The position numbers and the translations under genes were made by a program. Of a stretch of DNA of 64,000 nt, positions 60,177 to 64,000 are shown piece by piece. How positions within the stretch are numbered: position 1 is the stretch's first letter; each line of letters opens with the position of its first letter. The stretch is from NCBI GenBank assembly GCA_945865905.1, contig CAMBFC010000006.1, positions 42,455-106,454 of the forward strand, given 5' to 3'. Under the pieces are notes generated by a model that saw nothing but the letters and a program-made list of their open reading frames with translations, was not told where the DNA came from and searched no databases. The stretch is from Rickettsia typhi. Lineage in GTDB: Bacteria; Pseudomonadota; Alphaproteobacteria; Rickettsiales; UBA1997.

Positions 60177-63100
60177 TCACGCCCTTCTTATATTGCTTGG
60201 ATTGTTCAGTTTTCCTGCATTTATAGCTTTGACCGCTGTTGCTGGCTTAGCTGCTGGTGGCTTAGCTGTTACTTTACCTTGAATCCAAGCATCAATATCA
60301 GGATCTCCTATTCTTATAGAAAAAACCTCATTAATTTTCTTTGGCGTTATTAAGTCCACGACACTCTTGTCAGGAATCTTGTTAGGATAAAGAATAGCAA
60401 GAGCGATTGCGTGCCTAGCAGCTTGTTCGGAAGAGGTCAATTTAATACTTCTGAATCCGCTACTAAATTGTTTAAGCAAAACTTTTTCGGTAACTCCTTG
60501 AATCATTCCACGATCTGCGGCAGTTTTTAGCGCCTTATTCAGAATTAATTTGCTGTTCTCCGTATCATCACCCACGCCACTATCATTGTCACTATTGTCA
60601 CTACTGCTACTACCTTTTGTTACTGCAGCAGCTGCTGGCGCTGCATTAGCCACTGTAGCTACTACTGGTTTCTTCTTTAATACAGGTATCAGTGACCCTG
60701 TCTTAATCGCATGCGCAGGATCAAAAAGATCTAGAACACCTTTATAAATTGTTTTATCTAATTTATTTTTTACATAATCACCCAACAACCTGCCTTGCAT
60801 TTCACCATCTCTCTCTAAAACAAAAGTCTTATTAACAACACCCTTTTTTAATAAATTTTTCAAATATAATGGCTGAAAACTTACTACAGCACGGACTAAT
60901 CTTGATTTTTGTAAATTAGTTAAATTATTAAATTGCGCACCGCTTTCTAATAGAGCAATAGCAATAAAAGCGTTAGATTTATCGACAGCTGTCTTGCTTA
61001 ATACATGCTGCAATAAACTTAATGAGTTATCATTATTTTTCACTGTGGCATTAATATCTAAGCCATTTTTTTGAAAATATCCTAGAACCCCTTTAACATT
61101 TTCTAGATTCTTTTCATTGACATTTTTTAGGTTTTCTACATAGAGCTGCAAAAAGGATTTTCCTTCACTAGCCAATATTTCACCCGATTCTTTGCTGCGA
61201 CTAAATGTTTTTATTAAAGATTTTAGATTTGCGAATTGTTGGCCTGATTTCAGCTGTTGTGCAGTTACCGTGGCTACTACATTTACACCTCCAAGCAATT
61301 TTACTAATGTATGAGTTTGATATAAAATTAGACTACTTTTCTTACTACCATCATCTTGTTTTATATATTTGGCTGGATATTGCAGATCATAAAACCCACT
61401 CTCAAGAAAATAATTAACTGCATCAGTATTATCGAGCGCTACAGCCTTTTGTAATGGTGAAGACCGATTCCACATTCCCACATGAATTTTTCTTTCAATT
61501 CCATCATCAGCGTTAGTAGATAATTCTTTTAGCACTTCCACCGACAATTCGATCTCCGGCTGATTTTTACCAATAATAGCTAAGGTTATATCGTCCCTTA
61601 CTAAGTCATCTGCCGTTTGCTTAGATTGCCCTATGGGAGGAGCTATTTTTGCTTGGGGATCTGTGACAGGGTCACCAATATTTCTCGCCATTTTATCATA
61701 ACGCTGTGGGTCTAGCTCTTTGTAGTAAGCGAGATAAGTTTTGAATTGTTTCTGCGCCTCATCAGCATTTTGCTGTAAAAATTGACGGCATATTTTTGTG
61801 GCTTGGTAAGCAGTGGTTTTGTAAGTATCAACTTTGATTTCTTGTTGATATTTTGCCGAATAATCTTCGAGGAATTTCGTATCGCCAGCTAAATCTATGG
61901 CATCTTTTATACCGGCCATAAACTCAATAAAGGCAGCTTTTAGATTTGGATCTTTTGCAAGATTGCTCTTTATTTTTACGAGCAGCTTGTCATCTACTCC
62001 CTCTTTATAGCCATCAATAAATGCCTTAGCCTCAGCCTCAATAGATTTCTGACTTCCACTATTGGGACTTTTTTTGATCGAATCAAGCTTTGCTCTTATT
62101 TGGGTAACGGCAGATTGCTTACTCACTTCACCTATCTCTTCTCCCGCCAAAAAATGCAAAAAAACCCTTGATTGATTTGATCCATATATTCTTTGCGGAT
62201 TACTGCTATCGTTATAGCCACTAACTAATGGAGCGTTATCAATTTTAACCGGCTTGCCATTTTTATCGCTTTTAAGAAAATTACGTGAATTCCAATCATA
62301 CTCTCCTAAAACATGAACCACTCCACATAAACGCGCATAATTTTGAATGAATTCTTTATCTTCAATTTTTTTAGGAGCGCCATTTTCTAGAAAATAATTT
62401 CCTGCAACAGCATCATCCCATTTTGTAGCAAAATAAGGCTTGCCATCTTCATCAGCAATAAGCACGCCTCTTTTAATTACATATTGCTGATTAGATAAAA
62501 CGCGCAATAATTGATTGCCAAAATGCTGCGCAACCGAATCAGTTGGTTTTTCAAGGAATTTTTTTGTACGATTATCTTCTTTAATAATTGAAAAATGAAC
62601 CGCACCCGAAGTGTGAACGCCAGCAACTAATTCATCTTTAAGATTTTTATACACATCACTGGATGCATCCCGCATATCTGTTCCGAAGATATTGCCTACT
62701 AATGCCTTACGTTTTTTCTCAAAAGTTAAATCTTTACTCAAAGGCTGCTGATCGATGAATTCTATAAGAGATTTATCTGCCGTATTTTTCTCGGCGTAAC
62801 GAGCTATCTCCACCCCGTCAACTTGAAAGTCTTTCTTGATCCAACCTTTGGTTAACAGTGTTTTTATATATTGAGGATCGTGCTTTAGAGCGCCTTTAAC
62901 TAAACTAACTTTTTGCGCCTCATCAAGATTAAAACCAGCACTATTTTTTAACAAAGCAATCGCCACATAAGTAGCACGCTTATCAATAATTTGACCAGCT
63001 GAAGCATCAGAAGCAATCATGTTAACGGCTATTTGCAGAGGGGTTATCGGTGCGTGACCAGTCTCGTGAAATTTCTTATTAACTTTAACGCCTTTCTCAA

Positions 63101-63656
63101 TTATATAGCGCAGAACTTTTTCTATCTCGATTTGGCTTTCATTTGGATTTTTTCTGGCAATATAAGTTTGCAATAATGCATCAGTTGGAATTGCGAATAG
63201 ACGAACTAGCTCCTCCACAGCTTGAAGAGTGACCGTACCAGAACTCAGTAAGGTATATAATTTGCGGGTTTGCGTTAAATGCCATTGAGAGAGAGTAGGT
63301 CGAAAGCCAGTAGAATTTGTGCCGATTAAAACAGGGCCAGAATTTGACGCAAGATTATAACAACCCTGCTGGATAAAAAAAGGAACCGCCTGATTATGAT
63401 CTAAATCTAAAGCACTATTAGCTGCACTCTTCAGGTCTGAAACAGCAGACTGTTCTGCAATGGCTTTGATAATTTTTATATCACATTTATTTATAACAGC
63501 AAAAAGCAAAGGGGTGAGGCCTTCTAAATTATAAATTTTACTGATGTCTATCCTACGAAGAGAGTGAAGACTTCCTTCAACAAGCCTTATGTCGTTGCTT
63601 TTGATATCCTCAAAAAACAGGGCTTTTGAAGCTTCCAATTTATTATCTTTTGACAT
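60177..63656 (-). CDS. Large duplicated-module protein with a kinase-like centre (putative effector)
   Basis: A 1159-residue cytoplasmic-type protein without a signal peptide. It contains two diverged copies of a helical, ankyrin-like module at about 45-305 and 690-980; matching parts include VAIALLKNSAGFNLDEAQKVSLVKGAL with IAIALLESGAQFNNLTNLQKSRLVRAV, and the flanking FFIQQGCYNL with YFLESGFYDL. Between them, residues 320-510 have kinase-like features: a Gly/Ser loop near 346-351, a possible Lys at 370, GEYDWNSRNF (D454, N459) and KIDN (D473). The C-terminus has an acidic Ser-rich stretch at 1015-1035. A strong AAGGAG precedes its ATG, unlike its neighbours. Secretion by the type IV system is inference. 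Confidence 0.85.
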   Translation of the reverse strand: MSKDNKLEASKALFFEDIKSNDIRLVEGSLHSLRRIDISKIYNLEGLTPLLFAVINKCDIKIIKAIAEQSAVSDLKSAANSALDLDHNQAVPFFIQQGCYNLASNSGPVLIGTNSTGFRPTLSQWHLTQTRKLYTLLSSGTVTLQAVEELVRLFAIPTDALLQTYIARKNPNESQIEIEKVLRYIIEKGVKVNKKFHETGHAPITPLQIAVNMIASDASAGQIIDKRATYVAIALLKNSAGFNLDEAQKVSLVKGALKHDPQYIKTLLTKGWIKKDFQVDGVEIARYAEKNTADKSLIEFIDQQPLSKDLTFEKKRKALVGNIFGTDMRDASSDVYKNLKDELVAGVHTSGAVHFSIIKEDNRTKKFLEKPTDSVAQHFGNQLLRVLSNQQYVIKRGVLIADEDGKPYFATKWDDAVAGNYFLENGAPKKIEDKEFIQNYARLCGVVHVLGEYDWNSRNFLKSDKNGKPVKIDNAPLVSGYNDSSNPQRIYGSNQSRVFLHFLAGEEIGEVSKQSAVTQIRAKLDSIKKSPNSGSQKSIEAEAKAFIDGYKEGVDDKLLVKIKSNLAKDPNLKAAFIEFMAGIKDAIDLAGDTKFLEDYSAKYQQEIKVDTYKTTAYQATKICRQFLQQNADEAQKQFKTYLAYYKELDPQRYDKMARNIGDPVTDPQAKIAPPIGQSKQTADDLVRDDITLAIIGKNQPEIELSVEVLKELSTNADDGIERKIHVGMWNRSSPLQKAVALDNTDAVNYFLESGFYDLQYPAKYIKQDDGSKKSSLILYQTHTLVKLLGGVNVVATVTAQQLKSGQQFANLKSLIKTFSRSKESGEILASEGKSFLQLYVENLKNVNEKNLENVKGVLGYFQKNGLDINATVKNNDNSLSLLQHVLSKTAVDKSNAFIAIALLESGAQFNNLTNLQKSRLVRAVVSFQPLYLKNLLKKGVVNKTFVLERDGEMQGRLLGDYVKNKLDKTIYKGVLDLFDPAHAIKTGSLIPVLKKKPVVATVANAAPAAAAVTKGSSSSDNSDNDSGVGDDTENSKLILNKALKTAADRGMIQGVTEKVLLKQFSSGFRSIKLTSSEQAARHAIALAILYPNKIPDKSVVDLITPKKINEVFSIRIGDPDIDAWIQGKVTAKPPAAKPATAVKAINAGKLNNPSNIRRA

Positions 63657-63660
63657 AATT

Positions 63661-63666
63661 CTCCTT
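63661..63666 (-). promoter_or_regulatory. Strong Shine-Dalgarno sequence of the 1159-residue protein
   Basis: AAGGAG on the minus strand, four bases before the ATG at 63656. This is the only textbook ribosome binding site noticed at a gene start in the window and supports this start codon. Confidence 0.75.
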
Positions 63667-63683
63667 GTTATAATTAAAATATT

Positions 63684-64000
63684 TTAAGCCTTACTACCAC
63701 ATGTTTCAATCCGCTTAACCATCTCACCCCTGAAGTTTTTTATAAGCCCCTGCACTGGCCAAGCCGCAGCATCACCAAGCGCACAAATTGTGTGTCCTTC
63801 AATTTGTTTGCTTAAATCGTAAAGCTTATCAATTTCTTCAACCTTGGCATCGCCTTCAATCATGCGATCCATAATGCGCATCATCCAGCCCGTGCCTTCA
63901 CGGCATGGCGTGCATTGTCCGCAAGATTCATGTTTATAAAAATGCGAGAGGCGCGCGATTGCGGCGATGATATCGGTTGATTTATCCATCACGATAACAC
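63684..64000 (-). CDS. nuoF: NADH-quinone oxidoreductase subunit F, C-terminal part
   Basis: Partial gene; the frame remains open through the right edge of the window, so its start lies beyond 64000. The visible 105 or so residues are the C-terminal domain of NuoF: the 4Fe-4S ligands in [20 protein letters not shown] and the fourth Cys in [24 protein letters not shown]. NuoF is the NADH- and FMN-binding subunit of respiratory complex I. It is upstream of the 1159-residue gene on the same strand. Confidence 0.95.
   Translation of the reverse strand, partial: VIVMDKSTDIIAAIARLSHFYKHESCGQCTPCREGTGWMMRIMDRMIEGDAKVEEIDKLYDLSKQIEGHTICALGDAAAWPVQGLIKNFRGEMVKRIETCGSKA

Noticed and set aside
1..64000. 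tRNA genes, rRNA genes, CRISPR arrays, insertion sequences, phage genes.
   Set aside because: None was found by eye: intergenic gaps are short and show no cloverleaf apart from the tmRNA, no spacer-repeat arrays, and no transposase, integrase or Cas-like proteins. Low-similarity tRNAs cannot be fully excluded without tRNAscan-SE.

Overview
The window is about 64 kb of AT-rich, densely packed bacterial DNA from a Gram-negative alphaproteobacterium, most likely a member or close relative of Rickettsiales. The pointers are a circularly permuted two-piece tmRNA gene, scattered type IV secretion genes (virB11 on its own, virB8-virB9 as a pair), lipid A and meso-DAP peptidoglycan genes, pntB, FTR1, an alphaproteobacterial SspB and the TauE/TIGR02186 pair. 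Unlike classic Rickettsia, it keeps many amino-acid and nucleotide biosynthesis genes (ilvB, ilvH, ilvE, leuD, aroA, lysA, dapF, cysE, pyrE, pyrF, half of carB). That fits a less host-dependent rickettsial lineage, but the taxonomy is inference.

Layout. 0.2-9 kb: an odd ileS, cysE, pncC, comEC, dnaQ, lpxA, fabZ. 9-16.3 kb: ilvB-ilvH, rpmG, glpX, dnaB, a Kir-type potassium channel, tsaD. 16.3-23.8 kb: an lptM-like lipoprotein gene, ccmH, dapF, efp, pntB, kdsD, pyrE, metF, infA, lpxD. 23.8-30.8 kb: virB11, a porin, folC, a DUF374 acyltransferase, FTR1, hemW. 30.8-33.3 kb: five tandem paralogous small lipoproteins of unknown function behind a glycosyltransferase remnant. 33.5-42.7 kb: ygfZ, a TSUP permease, TIGR02186, uspA, murU, a free-standing C-terminal half of carB, rarD, coaE, a lipoprotein, a phosphohexomutase. 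42.7-49.6 kb: thiG, a Nfu protein, a peptide-binding protein, ribF, leuD, aroA, and a eukaryote-like NTM1 N-terminal methyltransferase. 50-56.7 kb: lysA-murE-pyrF-plsY-sspB, permuted ssrA, ilvE, tadA. 56.7-64 kb: cyclophilin, virB9-virB8, rodA, a 1159-residue ankyrin-like/kinase-like protein, and the C-terminus of nuoF.

The most unusual structural signal is a family of seven long intergenic palindromes. Each has near-perfect arms of 28-42 bp whose sequence is unique to its locus. The loops, however, are shared between loci in three related types, occur in both orientations, and contain inner stems with compensatory changes. This reverses the usual REP-like pattern, in which stems are conserved, and suggests a mobile core that acquires or generates an inverted copy of its target. 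A separate pair of 60-bp GC-rich repeats brackets the tag-coding half of ssrA; one copy lies in the excised spacer of the permuted gene and the other supplies the G-rich leader of sspB.

Other points worth attention are a GNAT acetyltransferase domain inserted in-frame inside IleS, which also lacks its C-terminus, the five-gene lipoprotein cluster, the NTM1-like methyltransferase, the split carB, and the large putative effector. Almost no gene start carries a Shine-Dalgarno sequence; the 1159-residue protein is the clear exception.
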